Shown: in pieces, positions 35,829 through 46,301 of the stretch
Layout of the letters: each line of letters starts with the position of its first letter
How positions within the stretch are numbered: the first letter of the stretch is position 1
Assembly: GCA_963847235.1 (NCBI GenBank)
Contig: CAWJYU010000017.1
Coordinates: 62,001-126,000, forward strand
Length of the DNA: 64,000 nt
Reading direction: 5' to 3'
Origin: JACDAN01 sp963847235
GTDB lineage: Bacteria; Actinomycetota; Thermoleophilia; Gaiellales; Gaiellaceae
Translations under genes and position numbers: made by a program
The notes under the pieces: model-generated
What the model was told of the DNA's origin: nothing
What the model saw: the letters and a program-made list of their open reading frames with translations, nothing else
Databases searched by the model: none

Positions 35829-37541
35829 CTAGCCGCGCCAGCGATTCGTAATCGGCGTGCGGCGGTCGCGGCCGAACGCCTTCGGGCGAAGCTTGACTCC
35901 GGGCGGAGCCTGGCGGCGCTTGTACTCCGCCCGGTCGATCAGTGCGATCGCGCGGTCGACCACGTCCTGGTCGAAGCCGTCCGTGGTCAGCTCCTCGTGC
36001 GAGCGGTCCTCCTCGACGTAAGCCTCGAGCACCTTGTCGAGCGCCGGGTAGGGCGGCAGCGAGTCCTCGTCCGTCTGGTCCGCGCGGAGCTCGGCGCTCG
36101 GCGCACGCTCGATGGTGGTCTCGGGGATCAGCTCGCGGCCCGCGCGCTCGTTCAGGTGCCGGGCCAGCCGGAACACGTCCGTCTTGAACACGTCTTTCAG
36201 GAGCGCGAACCCGCCGGCCATGTCCCCGTAGAGCGTGGCGTACCCCACGGAGAGCTCCGACTTGTTTCCGGTCGCCACGACGAGCCAGCCGAACTTGTTC
36301 GAGAGCGCCATCAGCAGCGTCCCGCGAATCCGGGCCTGGAGGTTCTCCTCGGTGATGTCGGCCTCCTGTCCCTCGAACACCTTCACGAGGGCCTGCTCGT
36401 ATCCCTCGAAGATCGAGTCGATCGGCAGCTCGAGGAAGTCCGTCCCGAGGTTCTTCGCCAGCTGCTCGGCGTCGTGCCGCGTGTCGTCGGAGGAGTACCG
36501 GGAGGGCATCGAGACGCAGTGGACGCGTTCCGGCCCGAGCGCCTCGACCGCGAGCGCCGCCGTCAGCGCCGAGTCGATCCCGCCAGACACGCCGAGGACG
36601 ATGTCGCCGAAGCCGTTCTTGTCGACGTAGTCCGAGAGGCCCAGCTCGAGCGCGCGCCGCATCTGCTCGAGCTCGTCGAGCGGCTCGGCGACGTACGGCT
36701 TCACCGGAGCCTGTTGCGGGCGGGGGCTGCCGAGGTCGATCACGGGCGGATCGGGAATCTCCCGCTCGCTCGCGAGCGCCCGGCGCCGTGCGTCGACAAG
36801 CCGGCGCGCGATCGCGGTCGAGACGTCGATGTCGACGACGAGCAGCGCCTCCTCGAAGGACGGCGCGCGGGCGACGACCTCGCCCTCCTCGTCGATGACG
36901 ACGCTGTGACCGTCGAAGATCAGCTCGTCCTGCCCGCCCACGGCGTTCACGAGCGCGACCCAGCAGGCGTTGTCACGCGCGCGCGTGATCAGCATCTCTT
37001 CCCGCTCGAGTCCCTTCCCGACGTGGAACGGCGACGCGGAGATGTTCGCGATCACGTGGGCGCCGGCGAGCGCGAGGTCGGTTGCGGGCGGGCCGGGCTG
37101 CCAGATGTCCTCGCAGACAGTCGGGCCGACCAGCCCCTCGCCAACCCGAAGCAGGAACATCTCCCGGCCCGGCTGGAAGTACCGCACCTCGTCGAAGACG
37201 CCGTAGTTCGGCAGGAACCGCTTCGGGTACACAGCCTTGATCTCGCCGTCGGCGCAGATCGCGCAACCGTTGGAGAGGTCGCGGTCGAGCCACGGCACCC
37301 CGACGAGCGCGGCGACATCGGTCGCCTCCGCAGCGACCTGTTCGGCGGCGCGGCGCGCCTCGCGGAGGAAGCCGGGGCGGAAGAGGAGATCCTCCGGCGG
37401 GTAGCCCGTGATCGCGAGCTCCGGGAAGAGGACGAGGTCGGCGCCCGCGCTCTTCGCCTCGCGGAGGCGGCCGACGATCCGAGCGACGTTGCCGTCGAGG
37501 TCGCCGACGACGGAGTTGATCTGGGCGAGCGCGAGCCTCAC
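35829..37541 (-). CDS. nadE: Glutamine-dependent NAD+ synthetase
   Basis: Final step of NAD biosynthesis, 570 aa. N-terminal nitrilase-type glutaminase with Glu (LFPELAITGYPPEDLL), Lys (KRFLPNYGVFDE) and Cys (TVCEDIW). C-terminal ammonia-dependent synthetase with the ATP-binding VLGVSGGIDSALT, ATGNKSELSVGY and ending in the conserved PITNRWRG. Both domains are complete. Separated by 38 bp from the divergent hot-dog gene. Confidence 0.96.
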   Translation of the reverse strand: MRLALAQINSVVGDLDGNVARIVGRLREAKSAGADLVLFPELAITGYPPEDLLFRPGFLREARRAAEQVAAEATDVAALVGVPWLDRDLSNGCAICADGEIKAVYPKRFLPNYGVFDEVRYFQPGREMFLLRVGEGLVGPTVCEDIWQPGPPATDLALAGAHVIANISASPFHVGKGLEREEMLITRARDNACWVALVNAVGGQDELIFDGHSVVIDEEGEVVARAPSFEEALLVVDIDVSTAIARRLVDARRRALASEREIPDPPVIDLGSPRPQQAPVKPYVAEPLDELEQMRRALELGLSDYVDKNGFGDIVLGVSGGIDSALTAALAVEALGPERVHCVSMPSRYSSDDTRHDAEQLAKNLGTDFLELPIDSIFEGYEQALVKVFEGQEADITEENLQARIRGTLLMALSNKFGWLVVATGNKSELSVGYATLYGDMAGGFALLKDVFKTDVFRLARHLNERAGRELIPETTIERAPSAELRADQTDEDSLPPYPALDKVLEAYVEEDRSHEELTTDGFDQDVVDRAIALIDRAEYKRRQAPPGVKLRPKAFGRDRRTPITNRWRG

Positions 37542-37579
37542 AGTTTTCGCCTCATAGTCGAAAACATAGTCTACGCGTC

Positions 37580-38257
37580 GTGGAGCTCGTCATCGACCGG
37601 CATTTTCGCGGGCCGACGGATTCCGCGAACGGCGGATACACCTGCGGCATGCTCGCGTCGCTCTTCCACGGCCCCGTCGAGGTCACGCTCAGGCTCCCGC
37701 CTCCGCTCGAGCGGCCGCTCGAGGTGGACATGGAGGACGGCCGCGAGCGTGCCGAGCTCCGCGACGGCGAGGCGCTCGTCGCCGAGGCGGCGCTGACCGA
37801 CCTCGAGCTCGAGCTCCCGGACCCTGTTCCCTTCGCCGACGCCGCCGGGGCAGCCCTGCCGGAGGGCGACAAGGAGAGCGCCTTCCCCGAGTGCTTCGTC
37901 TGCGGCTGGGCGCGGGGCGACGGGCTCGGGATCTACGCGGGACCGGTGGAGGGCCGGGACGCCGTTGCAGCGACCTGGACGCCTCGTCCCGACCACGTCG
38001 CACCGGAGTTCGTCTGGGCGGCATTGGACTGTCCGGGCGCCTACGCAGTCCATGGCGGCGAGCGCGGGATGCCGGTACTCGGCCGACTCGCGGCGAGAGT
38101 GGAGCACCTGCCGCACGAGGGAGAGCGGTGCGTGGTGATGGCGTGGCCGCTCGGAGAGGATGGGCGGAAGCTCTACGCCGGCACGGCGCTGTTCGGCGAG
38201 GACGGCCGGGTGCTCGGCTCGGCCAGGGCGACCTGGATCGTCCCGCGAGAGCCCTAG
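37580..38257 (+). CDS. Two-domain hot-dog-like thioesterase protein
   Basis: 225 aa, GTG start. The N-terminal half (GPTDSANGGYTCGMLASLF) and the C-terminal half (APEFVWAALDCPGAYAV) each have the strand-helix pattern of a hot-dog domain. A CFVCGW motif sits in between. This layout resembles thioesterase-superfamily proteins with tandem hot-dog folds. Substrate unknown. A palindromic repeat starts at its TAG stop. Confidence 0.6.
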   Translation: MELVIDRHFRGPTDSANGGYTCGMLASLFHGPVEVTLRLPPPLERPLEVDMEDGRERAELRDGEALVAEAALTDLELELPDPVPFADAAGAALPEGDKESAFPECFVCGWARGDGLGIYAGPVEGRDAVAATWTPRPDHVAPEFVWAALDCPGAYAVHGGERGMPVLGRLAARVEHLPHEGERCVVMAWPLGEDGRKLYAGTALFGEDGRVLGSARATWIVPREP

Positions 38258-38328
38258 TAACAGTCTGTTACAAGTCGCGGACCCACCGCCAGCAGCCGCC
38301 TTCGGGGGTTAGTAACAGTCTGTTACTA
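38255..38328 (+). repeat. Palindromic repeat family 3 (GTAACAGTCTGTTAC), two direct copies
   Basis: Two copies of the 15-bp core (inverted repeat GTAACAG/CTGTTAC around T) at 38257-38271 and 38312-38326, same orientation, 55 bp apart, each preceded by TA. They fill the 78-bp gap between two convergent genes; the first begins at the TAG stop of the upstream gene. They may act as a bidirectional terminator or be a REP-like pair. Confidence 0.75.
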
Positions 38329-38335
38329 GCCGGGG

Positions 38336-39097
38336 TCAGCGCTGCAGCCGGATCGCGTTGAGGTCGTTCTCGACGATCTCGTCGGCGCGGGGGATCAGGT
38401 CTTCGATGTCGTCGTGCTCGGCGTGGATGTACCGGCCGCTCAGCTTGTCGGCTCGGCCCGAGGCGAGCACGCGGACGAGCCTCGGCGCCAGCTCCGGCGG
38501 CGTCCACGGCATGTCGTCGGGAAAGCGTCCGGTCATGTCCGTCTTCACGAGCCCCGGGCTGATCGTGAACACCGCGATCCCGTGGGGCTCGAGCTGGAGG
38601 GCGAGGCCCTCCGCCGCCCGGTAGAGCGCGGCCTTGCTACCGCCGTACGCGGTCGTCCTCTGGCCGGGGAGGTAGCCGGAGCCGCTTCCGGTGTTGACGA
38701 TCCGCCCTCGGCCGCGCTCGATCATCCCGGGTACGACGGCGCGCCAACAGAGAAAGGCCCCGAGGACGTTGATCTCGAACACGCGCCACCAGTCGTCCGG
38801 GTCTTCCTTCCACGCCTCGTCGCCCCAGTGCCCGATCCCGGCATTTGCGACGAGCAGGTCGACGGGGCCCAGCTCGCGCTCGACCTCTGCCACCATGCGC
38901 TCGACGTCCTCCCGCCTGGAGACGTCGGCGACGACGCTCAGCCCGCCGATCTCGCGCGCGACCTCTTCCACCTGCTCGGACGTCCGCGCCGAGACTGCGA
39001 CTTTCATGCCTGCGTCGGCCAGCTCGCGCGCGATCCGCTCTCCGATCCCGCGGCCGCCGCCGGTGACGAGCGCAACTCCCTCGAGCCGATCTGCCAC
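38336..39097 (-). CDS. Short-chain dehydrogenase/reductase
   Basis: 253 aa classical SDR. NAD(P) motif TGGGRGIG (residues about 12-19), NAG in LVANAGIGHW, catalytic Ser in NTGSGSGYLPG and YGGSK (YxxxK). The Arg after the first strand (SARTSE) hints at NADP preference. Substrate not readable. It converges with the hot-dog gene over the repeat pair. Confidence 0.88.
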   Translation of the reverse strand: MADRLEGVALVTGGGRGIGERIARELADAGMKVAVSARTSEQVEEVAREIGGLSVVADVSRREDVERMVAEVERELGPVDLLVANAGIGHWGDEAWKEDPDDWWRVFEINVLGAFLCWRAVVPGMIERGRGRIVNTGSGSGYLPGQRTTAYGGSKAALYRAAEGLALQLEPHGIAVFTISPGLVKTDMTGRFPDDMPWTPPELAPRLVRVLASGRADKLSGRYIHAEHDDIEDLIPRADEIVENDLNAIRLQR

Positions 39098-39133
39098 GAA
39101 GAGGAGTCTCCCATGCGGCGTTAGGGTCCGGGC

Positions 39134-40318
39134 GTGACCCTCGCCGAGCTCGCCGTCACCGTCGGGATGCTCGGCGTGCTCGGGCCTGATCGCGAGCCGG
39201 TTCGGCCTGTCGGCGATCCCCGCCTACCTGCTCGCGGGTCTGCTGCTCGGTCCGAACGAGCCCACGGTCGTGACGCTGATCAGCCCGTCTGAGGTCACGG
39301 AATTCGTCGCCGAGGTGGGGATCATCTTCCTGCTCTTCTTCCTCGGCCTCGAGTTCACGCTCTCCCGGCTGTCGCGGAGCCGCAGGCACGTCATCTTCGG
39401 CGGGCTCTTCGACCTCGTGGCGAATGCGGGCCTTGGTCTCCTTGTCGGCATTGCGGCGTTCGGTGTCAGCTTCGCGGCCCTGATCCTCGCCGCGGCGATC
39501 TACGTCTCGTCGAGCGCGATCGCCGTCAAGGGCCTGATCGACTTCCGCCGCCTCGCAGACGACGAGACCGACCTCGTCCTGGCGATCCTGATCGCGGAGG
39601 ACATCGCGATCGCGCTCGTGCTCGGCTTCGCGGCAGGAGGCGGCGGCGCGGCCGGCGCCACGCTCGCGATCGTCGCGAAGGCGATCGGCTTCATCGCGAT
39701 CTCGCTCGCTCTCTCGAAGTGGCTCTCCGGGCCGATCGATCGGATCCTGGACTGGCTGCCGCGCGAGTTCTTCCTGCTGGCGGTGTTCGGCTTCCTGATC
39801 GGGATGGCGGCGGTCGCCGACGCGCTCGGGCTCTCCGAGGCGATCGGCGCCCTGATGGCCGGCGTCGTTCTGTCCGAGACTTCGATGCGGGAGGAGATCG
39901 AGGAGCGCTTCTTCAGCTTCCGCGACGTCTTCGCCGCGCTGTTCTTCTTCGTCTTCGGCCTCTCGATCGACATCTCGGCGCTCGGCGACGTCGGGTGGCT
40001 GCTCGCGCTCGCCGTTCCGGCGGCAGTGATCGGCAAGATCGCGACGGGCCACGTCGCGGGCAGGCTCGGAGGCTTCTCGGCCCGCCAGAGCTTCAACGCC
40101 GGCGTCGCGCTGATCGCCCACGGCGAGTTCACGATCATCCTCGCCCAGGTCGCGTCCGCAGAACGACGAGCTGCTGGCCGGCCAGCAGGAGACGCTGATC
40201 GCCTTCGCCGGCCTGTACGTCCTGCTGACGGCGACCATCGGCGTCGTGCTGATGAAGGAGTCGAAGGTGCTCGGTCGCCGCCTGTTCCCCGCCCCTACAC
40301 TGGCCGAAGGAGGCTGAC
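39134..40318 (+). CDS. CPA2 cation/proton antiporter, KefB/KhtU-like (two frame breaks)
   Basis: Membrane antiporter, about 390 aa, about 12 helices. GTG at 39134 gives TLAELAVTVGMLGVLG; a shift near 39185 continues with LIASRFGLSAIPAYLLAGLL. The middle is intact: GIIFLLFFLGLEFTLSRL, IAEDIAIALVLGF and GEFTIILAQVAS. A second shift near 40155 joins to QQETLIAFAGLYVLLTAT. Followed 3 bp later by a KhtT-like gene; KhtTU of Bacillus is a K+/H+ efflux system, so K+ or NH4+ export is likely. Confidence 0.82.
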
Positions 40319-40321
40319 GCG

Positions 40322-40815
40322 TTGCCCACTCAACTCGAGGAGACCCGTCTTCCCGGGATCGGGACGAAGTTCACGATCCGCACCGGCGAGGGCAGCCGCC
40401 TCACCGTGATCCTCCACAACGACGGGAAGCGGGAGCTCTACTACTTCCGGCGCGGCTCCGACGACGAGCCGCGGTCGGTGATCACGCTCGACGACGACGA
40501 GGCGCGGCAGCTCGGCGCCGTCCTCGGCGGCGCGTACGAGCGGCCGAAGATCGTCGAGGAGCTCGAGATGGCGCTCGGCGAGCTGCTCATCGAGTGGATC
40601 CCCGTGCCCGACACGAGCCGGTGGATCGGCAAGAGCGCTGGCCGAGGCCGGCTTCCGCGCGAACCTTCGGGATCACGGTGATCGCGATCCTCCGCGAGCC
40701 CGAGCCGGTCACGGGCGCGCTGCCCGACGACGTGATCCAGCAGGGCGACACGCTGGTCACGGTCGGGAAGGCCGGCTCGTACCCCGCCTTCCAGCGCGTG
40801 CTCGCCGAGGGTTAG
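40322..40815 (+). CDS. KhtT-like regulatory subunit with TrkA-C domain (two frame breaks)
   Basis: About 160 aa regulator of the upstream antiporter. N-terminal part is GIGTKFTIRTGEGSRLTVIL and YYFRRGSDDEPRSVITLDDDEARQ. The TrkA-C (RCK-C) part resumes in another frame as TFGITVIAILREPEPV, DDVIQQGDTLVTVG and AFQRVLAEG. The breaks lie near 40635 and 40665, with AEAGFRA between them. KhtT binds nucleotide and activates KhtU. TTG start. Confidence 0.75.
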
Positions 40816-42693
40816 ATCGCCCGCCCGATCTCGTCGAGCGCCTCGGGGTTCTCGAGCGAGGACAGGTCGCCGAGGTCGGCTCCGAGCGCCTTCGCCCGCA
40901 CGGCGCGGCGCATGATCTTCGCGCTGCGCGTCTTCGGGAGCGCGCTCACGAAGACCACGCGGTCGGGCCGGAATGCCTTGCCGAGGTCGCGCGACACGAG
41001 CTCCGAGACTTCGCCGGCGAGCTGCTCGCCGCCGTCGGCGCCGGGCGCCGCGATGCAGAAGATCCACGCCACCTCGCCCTTGACCTCGTGCGGGATCCCC
41101 ACCGCCGCCGCCTCCAGCACGGACGGATGCTCGACGGCGGCGGACTCCAGCTCTGCCGGGCCGACCCGCTTCCCGGCGATGTTGAGCGTGTCGTCGGACC
41201 GGCCGTGGAGGAACCAGAAGCCGTCCTCGTCCACGGATGCCCAGTCGCCGTGCGTCCAGACGCCGGGAAATCGGCTCCAGTACGTGTCGATGTAGCGGTC
41301 GGGATCGCGCCAGAACCCGCGCGTCATGCCGGGGAAGGGCTTGCGGCAGACGAGCTCGCCGACCTGACCGCTCCCGACCAGCGAGCGCCCCTCAGCGTCG
41401 ACGACGTCCATCGCCATGCCGAGCGCCGGCCCGCCGAGCGAGCAGGCCTTGATCGGGGTCGCCGGGGTCGGGGAGAGGAAGCAGGCGCCGACCTCCGTCC
41501 CGCCCGAGCAGTTGATGATCGGGACCCGCCGACCGCCGACCGTCTCGAACAGCCAGCGGTACGGCTCGGGGTTCCAGGGCTCGCCGGTCGTGACGATCGT
41601 GCGAAGCGACGAGAGATCGGCCTCCGGATCGCCGTGCGGGATCAGTCCTCGCACGAGCGTCGGCGAGAGGCCGAGGACGGAGACCCGCTCCTGCTCGATC
41701 AGCCGCCAGAGGCGATCGGAAGGCCAGTCCGGCGCGCCTTCCGCGAAGACGAGCGTGGATCCCATGGCGTGTCCGCCGACCACCGTCCACGGGCCCATGA
41801 TCCAACCCATGTCCGTGGCGAAGTGGATCACGTCGTCGGGACCGGCGTCCGCCTGGTAGCAGACCTCGCGCGCGATCGAGACGAGGAAGCCTCCCTGGAC
41901 GTGGACGACTCCCTTCGGCCTGCCGGTCGTCCCGGACGTGTACGTCAGGAGGTACGGCGTCTCGGAGTCCAGCTCGGCAGGCGGGAGCTCGCCGGGCGAG
42001 TCCGCGACGAGCTCGTCCCACGGCGCGAGGACGACGTGCTCGACGGACGGCGACTCCGCCCGCGCCTGCTCGAGGATCTCCAGCATCGGGACTTCGCGCC
42101 CGCGTCGCGACGAGACCCGCGTCGTGATCGCGACCTTGGCCTCGGACGCCTGGAGCCGCTGGGCCACGGCCGGTGCCGCGAAGCCGGAGAAGATCGGCAT
42201 CTGGATCGCGCCGATGTGGGCGCACGCGTGCGAGGCGATCGCGACCTCCTGCGACATCGGCAGGAAGATCGCGACGCGGTCGCCCTCCTCGACGCCGAGC
42301 CCAGCCAGCGCCTCGGCCAGCCTCGTCACCTGGTCGGACATGGCTGCCCACGTCAGCTCGCGGCGCTCGCCGTTCTCACCGAGCGAGACTGCGGCGACCG
42401 CCTCTGGCCGGCGCCGAGCCCACCGGTGGACGCAGTTCCACGCGATGTTCACCTTCCCGCCGACGAACCAGGTCGCCCACTCGGGACCGCGGGAGAGGTC
42501 GGAGACGCGATCCCACGGCGTCGAGAACTCGAGTGCCCATGTCCTCGACGGCGGCGGCCCAGAACCAGTCCGGGTCTTCCTGCGACCGGCGCACGAGCTC
42601 CCAGTAGTCGCCGATGCCGTGGCGGCGCATGAGCCGGACGACGTTTGCCTGCTCGAGTACTTCCTCGGTCGGCCGCCAGACGACCTCGCTCAC
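40812..42693 (-). CDS. Acyl-CoA synthetase, acetyl/acetoacetyl-CoA synthetase-like (one frame break)
   Basis: AMP-forming acid-CoA ligase, about 627 aa. The GTG at 42693 begins SEVVWRPTEEVLEQANVVRL in one frame; after a break near 42535 the main frame continues at NIAWNCVHRWARRRPEAVAA. AMP-binding motif TYTSGTTGRPKG, DMGWIMGPW, NCSGGTEVG, GRSDDTLNIAGKRVG and LPKTRSAKIMRR (acylation lysine) follow. It is shorter and different from acsA at 20 kb, so propionate, acetoacetate or another small acid is likely. Overlaps the MMPL stop by 4 bp. Confidence 0.85.
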
Positions 42694-44807
42694 CGATTGC
42701 CCTCGACGTGGAAATCCGGAAGCCAGTGCAGCCAGCTCGGCAGGTACCAGTTCCAGTCTCCGAGCAGCTTCATCGCCGCCGGCAGCAGCACCGAGCGGAC
42801 GATCGTGGCGTCGATCAGCAGCGCGATGGCCACACCGAAGCCCATCTGCTGGAACATCACGAGATCGCCGACCGCGAACCCGCCGAAGACGGCGATGATG
42901 ATCAGCGCGGCACCGGTGATCAGCCGAGCCGTCGAGCTGATGCCGTGCGCGACAGCCGCGTCGTTGTCGCCCGTCTGCACGTACCGCTCCCGGATTCGGC
43001 TCAACAGGAAGACGTGGTAGTCCATCGAGAGCCCGAACAGGACCGCGAACAGGAACAGCGGCACCCACGCCTCGATGAAGTCGACCTGCTGGAAGCCGAA
43101 GAGCTCGTTGCCGATCCCTTTCTGGAAGACGAGGATCAGGACGCCGTAGGCGGCGCCGATCGACAGCAGGTTGAGCACGATCGCCTTGGCGGCGACGACG
43201 ATCGACCTGAACGCGACGGTCAGCAGGATGAACGACAGCGTGAGAACGACCGCCAGCAGGATCGGAAGCCAGCGGTCGGTCAGGGCGTAGTAGTCGATGC
43301 TCTCGGCCGTCTCGCCGGTGACGAGGACCTGCGCCCCGGTGATCTCCTCCTCACGCAGCGCGCGGACCGCATCGAGCGCCCTGTCGTCGCGGCTGTCCCC
43401 GACCGGTAGCGCCTCGATCACCGCGAGCCGCTCCTCGTCGTGGAACTCGGTGTCGACCTGGCGGAAGGCGTCGTTCGCCTGCATGTCGTCCGCGATCTGC
43501 TCGATCTCCGCGCGGGTCTCGGGGTTTGCGACGTCGCCGTCGACGACGACCTCCACCGAGTCGGTTGTGCCGATCCCGAACGATTCCTCCAGCGCGTTGA
43601 ACCCCTGCTTCGACGCAAAACGGTCCGGCAGCGTGCGGATTCCGGCCTCGCCCGTCGTGTAGCTGAGGACGGGAATCGACAGGGCGACCAGCAACCCGAC
43701 GCTCAGGACGAGACTCACGACCGGCCGCCGCATCACCGCCCCTACGACCCCGCCCCAGAAGCGGCTCTCGGCACCCGTCCCACGCTCGGCCCCCCGGCCG
43801 ATGAACGGAATCCGGAGCGCGTTGACTCGGTCACCGAGCAGGCTCAGCACCGCGGGGAGGAGCGTCAGCGCAGCTGCGACCGAGGTGATGCCGACCAGGA
43901 TCGCGCCCGCGGCGAGGCTCCGGAAGATCGTGTTCGGAATGAGCAGGAGCCCGAGCATCGCGATGACGAAGGCGAAACCGCTGAAGAGCACCGCGCGACT
44001 CGCCGTCCCGCCGGTCGCGGCGATCGCGTCGAGCTTCTCGCGTCCGCCCGACCGCTCCTCCCGGAAGCGCGACACCACGAACAGCGCGTAGTCGATCCCG
44101 AGCGCGAGCCCCATCCCCGTGAGCATGTTGATCGTGAAGACCGAGAGCTCGAACGCGATGCCGACGAGGGCCACGAGCCCCAGCGCGGTGATGATCGCGA
44201 CGATCGCGAGGGCCAACGGGACGAGCCCGGCGACGACCGCGCCGAAGACGAGCAAGAGGACGATGAGCGCCACGGGCAGCCCGAACTGGAGCTCGCCCTT
44301 CTGCAGGTCCTCCTCGGAGAGCGTCAGGAAGTCGCGCTCGACCGACCATTCGCCGGTGAGGAAGAGCTCGAAGTTCCCGTCCTCGTGCTGCTCCAGCACC
44401 TCCTGGACGTTCTCGGCCGCGGTCTCGTCCTCGAGCCCGATCTCGTAGACGAGCGCTCGCTCCGCTCGCGCAACGGGCTCAGGATTGACGTAGGCGACGC
44501 CGTCGGTCGCCTCGAGTGCCCGGCGGAGCGGCAGTGCCCGGACACCGAAGCCGGGGCTGTCCGTCGCGACGCTCTCCGAGCGGATCATGACGACGTCCGT
44601 CGTGAAGTTCGGGTCCGGAGGCAGCCGCTCGCCGATCAGCTCGTAGGCCTGCTCCGACTCGGGCTCGTTCAGCTGCTCGGCTTCACCTGACAGCGCATCG
44701 CCGAGAAAGAGGACGACGAGGACGAGGGAGACCACGACGCCGACGATCCAGGCGCCAATGGTCAGTCCGGGATGGCGTGCTGCGGCGGTGGCGAGACGCT
44801 CGGTCAT
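42690..44807 (-). CDS. MMPL/RND family membrane transporter
   Basis: 705 aa exporter with two homologous halves of six helices. First helix at about 18-37, large extracytoplasmic loop, then helices with GLALGIDYALFVVSRFREE, a motif repeated in the second half as GLSMDYHVFLLSRIRERY. Actinobacterial MMPLs move lipids or drugs. Co-oriented with the acyl-CoA synthetase (4-bp overlap) and divergent from the MFS/TetR pair. Confidence 0.9.
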   Translation of the reverse strand: MTERLATAAARHPGLTIGAWIVGVVVSLVLVVLFLGDALSGEAEQLNEPESEQAYELIGERLPPDPNFTTDVVMIRSESVATDSPGFGVRALPLRRALEATDGVAYVNPEPVARAERALVYEIGLEDETAAENVQEVLEQHEDGNFELFLTGEWSVERDFLTLSEEDLQKGELQFGLPVALIVLLLVFGAVVAGLVPLALAIVAIITALGLVALVGIAFELSVFTINMLTGMGLALGIDYALFVVSRFREERSGGREKLDAIAATGGTASRAVLFSGFAFVIAMLGLLLIPNTIFRSLAAGAILVGITSVAAALTLLPAVLSLLGDRVNALRIPFIGRGAERGTGAESRFWGGVVGAVMRRPVVSLVLSVGLLVALSIPVLSYTTGEAGIRTLPDRFASKQGFNALEESFGIGTTDSVEVVVDGDVANPETRAEIEQIADDMQANDAFRQVDTEFHDEERLAVIEALPVGDSRDDRALDAVRALREEEITGAQVLVTGETAESIDYYALTDRWLPILLAVVLTLSFILLTVAFRSIVVAAKAIVLNLLSIGAAYGVLILVFQKGIGNELFGFQQVDFIEAWVPLFLFAVLFGLSMDYHVFLLSRIRERYVQTGDNDAAVAHGISSTARLITGAALIIIAVFGGFAVGDLVMFQQMGFGVAIALLIDATIVRSVLLPAAMKLLGDWNWYLPSWLHWLPDFHVEGNR

Positions 44808-44836
44808 TGACTCCGTAACTTAGTGGCCGCTAACAT
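44807..44836 (+). promoter_or_regulatory. Promoter TTGACT-N18-TAACAT with palindromic operator
   Basis: -35 TTGACT (44807-44812), 18-bp spacer, -10 TAACAT (44831-44836), 14 bp before the MFS start. Within it lies the imperfect palindrome TTAGTGGCCGCTAA (44820-44833), a plausible TetR-type operator that would also block the divergent MMPL gene starting at 44807. Confidence 0.5.
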
Positions 44837-44849
44837 AGCTGTCCCGATC

Positions 44850-46301
44850 ATGGCACTGCATCTCATCTCCGAGGAAGCACGCAAGTGGTGGACGCTCGCC
44901 GCTGTCGCCTTCGGGCTCTTCATGATCATGCTCGACAACACGGTCGTGAACGTCGCCCTCCCGTCGATGGCGCGCGACCTCGGCGCCGACCTGTCGGAGC
45001 TCGAGTGGATCGTCACGGGCTACGCGCTCACGTTCGCGTCGCTCATGCTGACCGGCGGGAAGCTCGCGGACATGCTCGGCCGCCGGTTGATCTTCGTCGC
45101 CGGCCTCGTGATCTTCACCGGCGCCTCCCTGGCGTGCGGCCTTGCCGAGACCGAGCAGTTCCTCATCGGTGCCCGGGTGGTGCAGGGCGCGGGCGCGGCG
45201 CTCATGAACCCGGCCACGCTCTCGATCATCGCAGCAACCTTCCCGCCCCGCCAACGCGGGATGGCGATCGGGATCTGGGCCGGCGTCTCGGCGCTCGCGC
45301 TCGCCATCGGCCCGCTCGTCGGCGGCCTGCTTACGCAGCATCTCGACTGGAGCTGGATCTTCTTCGTCAACGTTCCCGTCGGCATCGTCGCGATCGTGGC
45401 CAGCTTCGTGCTCATCCGTGAGTCGAAGGACGAATCGGCCGAGCAGCGTCTTGACTTGCCGGGGCTCCTGACCTCCGGGATCGGCCTGTTCGCGCTCACC
45501 TACGGCCTGATCGAGGCGAACACCTTCGGGTGGACGTCCGGCCGGATCGTCGGCGCGTTCGCCGTCGCCGCCGCCATGCTCGTCGCCTTCGTGCTGCTCG
45601 AGACGCACCAGCGGCTGCCCATGCTCGATCTCTCGCTCTTCCAGAACAGGACCTTCACCGGCGCGAACATCGCCATCCTCCTCGTCGCGCTCGCGATGTT
45701 CGGCGTCTTCTTCTTCGTCTCGCTGTACATGCAGGGGATCCTCGGCTACTCGGCCGTCCAGACCGGAGCAGCGTTCCTGCCGCTGACGGTGCTGATCATC
45801 CTTGTCGCGCCGATCGCGGGGAAGACGTCCGATCGAGTCGGCTCGCGCTGGCTGATGACGGTGGGGATGCTCCTCATCTCGGCCCAGCTTTTCTACTTCT
45901 CGCGGCTCGACGAGAACGCCGCCTACGTCGATCTCCTCCCGGCGTTCGTCGCCGGTGGGTTGGGGATGGGGCTCGTGATGACGCCGAGCGCGGCGGCTGC
46001 GGTGCGTGCGCTCCCGGTCGACAAGTCCGGAGTGGGCTCGGCCGTTCTCAACGCATTTCGCCAGGTCGGCGGCTCCATGGGCATCGCGCTGCTGGGCGCG
46101 ATCATGGCCCACCAGATCGGTGGGCTGAAAGGCCCCGAGGTCTTCCGGGATCCTTCGCGTTTCGTCGACGGGTTCTCGACGGCGCTGCTCGTGGCTGGGG
46201 TGATCGCGCTTAGCGGTGCGGTCGTCTCGTTCGTGCTCGTCCGGCCGCACGAGCTCGAGGAGCCCGACCGCCGCCCCGAGCCGGTTCCCGAGGTCGGATG
46301 A
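44850..46301 (+). CDS. MFS exporter, DHA2 (EmrB/QacA) family
   Basis: 483 aa, 14 predicted helices. Motif A GGKLADMLGRRLIF, motif C-like GPLVGGLLTQHLDWSWIFFV and motif D1 LDNTVVNVALPSM are DHA2 hallmarks of multidrug efflux. Start at ATG 44850; an in-frame GTG at 44823 lies inside the promoter. Overlaps the TetR gene by 4 bp. Confidence 0.93.
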   Translation: MALHLISEEARKWWTLAAVAFGLFMIMLDNTVVNVALPSMARDLGADLSELEWIVTGYALTFASLMLTGGKLADMLGRRLIFVAGLVIFTGASLACGLAETEQFLIGARVVQGAGAALMNPATLSIIAATFPPRQRGMAIGIWAGVSALALAIGPLVGGLLTQHLDWSWIFFVNVPVGIVAIVASFVLIRESKDESAEQRLDLPGLLTSGIGLFALTYGLIEANTFGWTSGRIVGAFAVAAAMLVAFVLLETHQRLPMLDLSLFQNRTFTGANIAILLVALAMFGVFFFVSLYMQGILGYSAVQTGAAFLPLTVLIILVAPIAGKTSDRVGSRWLMTVGMLLISAQLFYFSRLDENAAYVDLLPAFVAGGLGMGLVMTPSAAAAVRALPVDKSGVGSAVLNAFRQVGGSMGIALLGAIMAHQIGGLKGPEVFRDPSRFVDGFSTALLVAGVIALSGAVVSFVLVRPHELEEPDRRPEPVPEVG

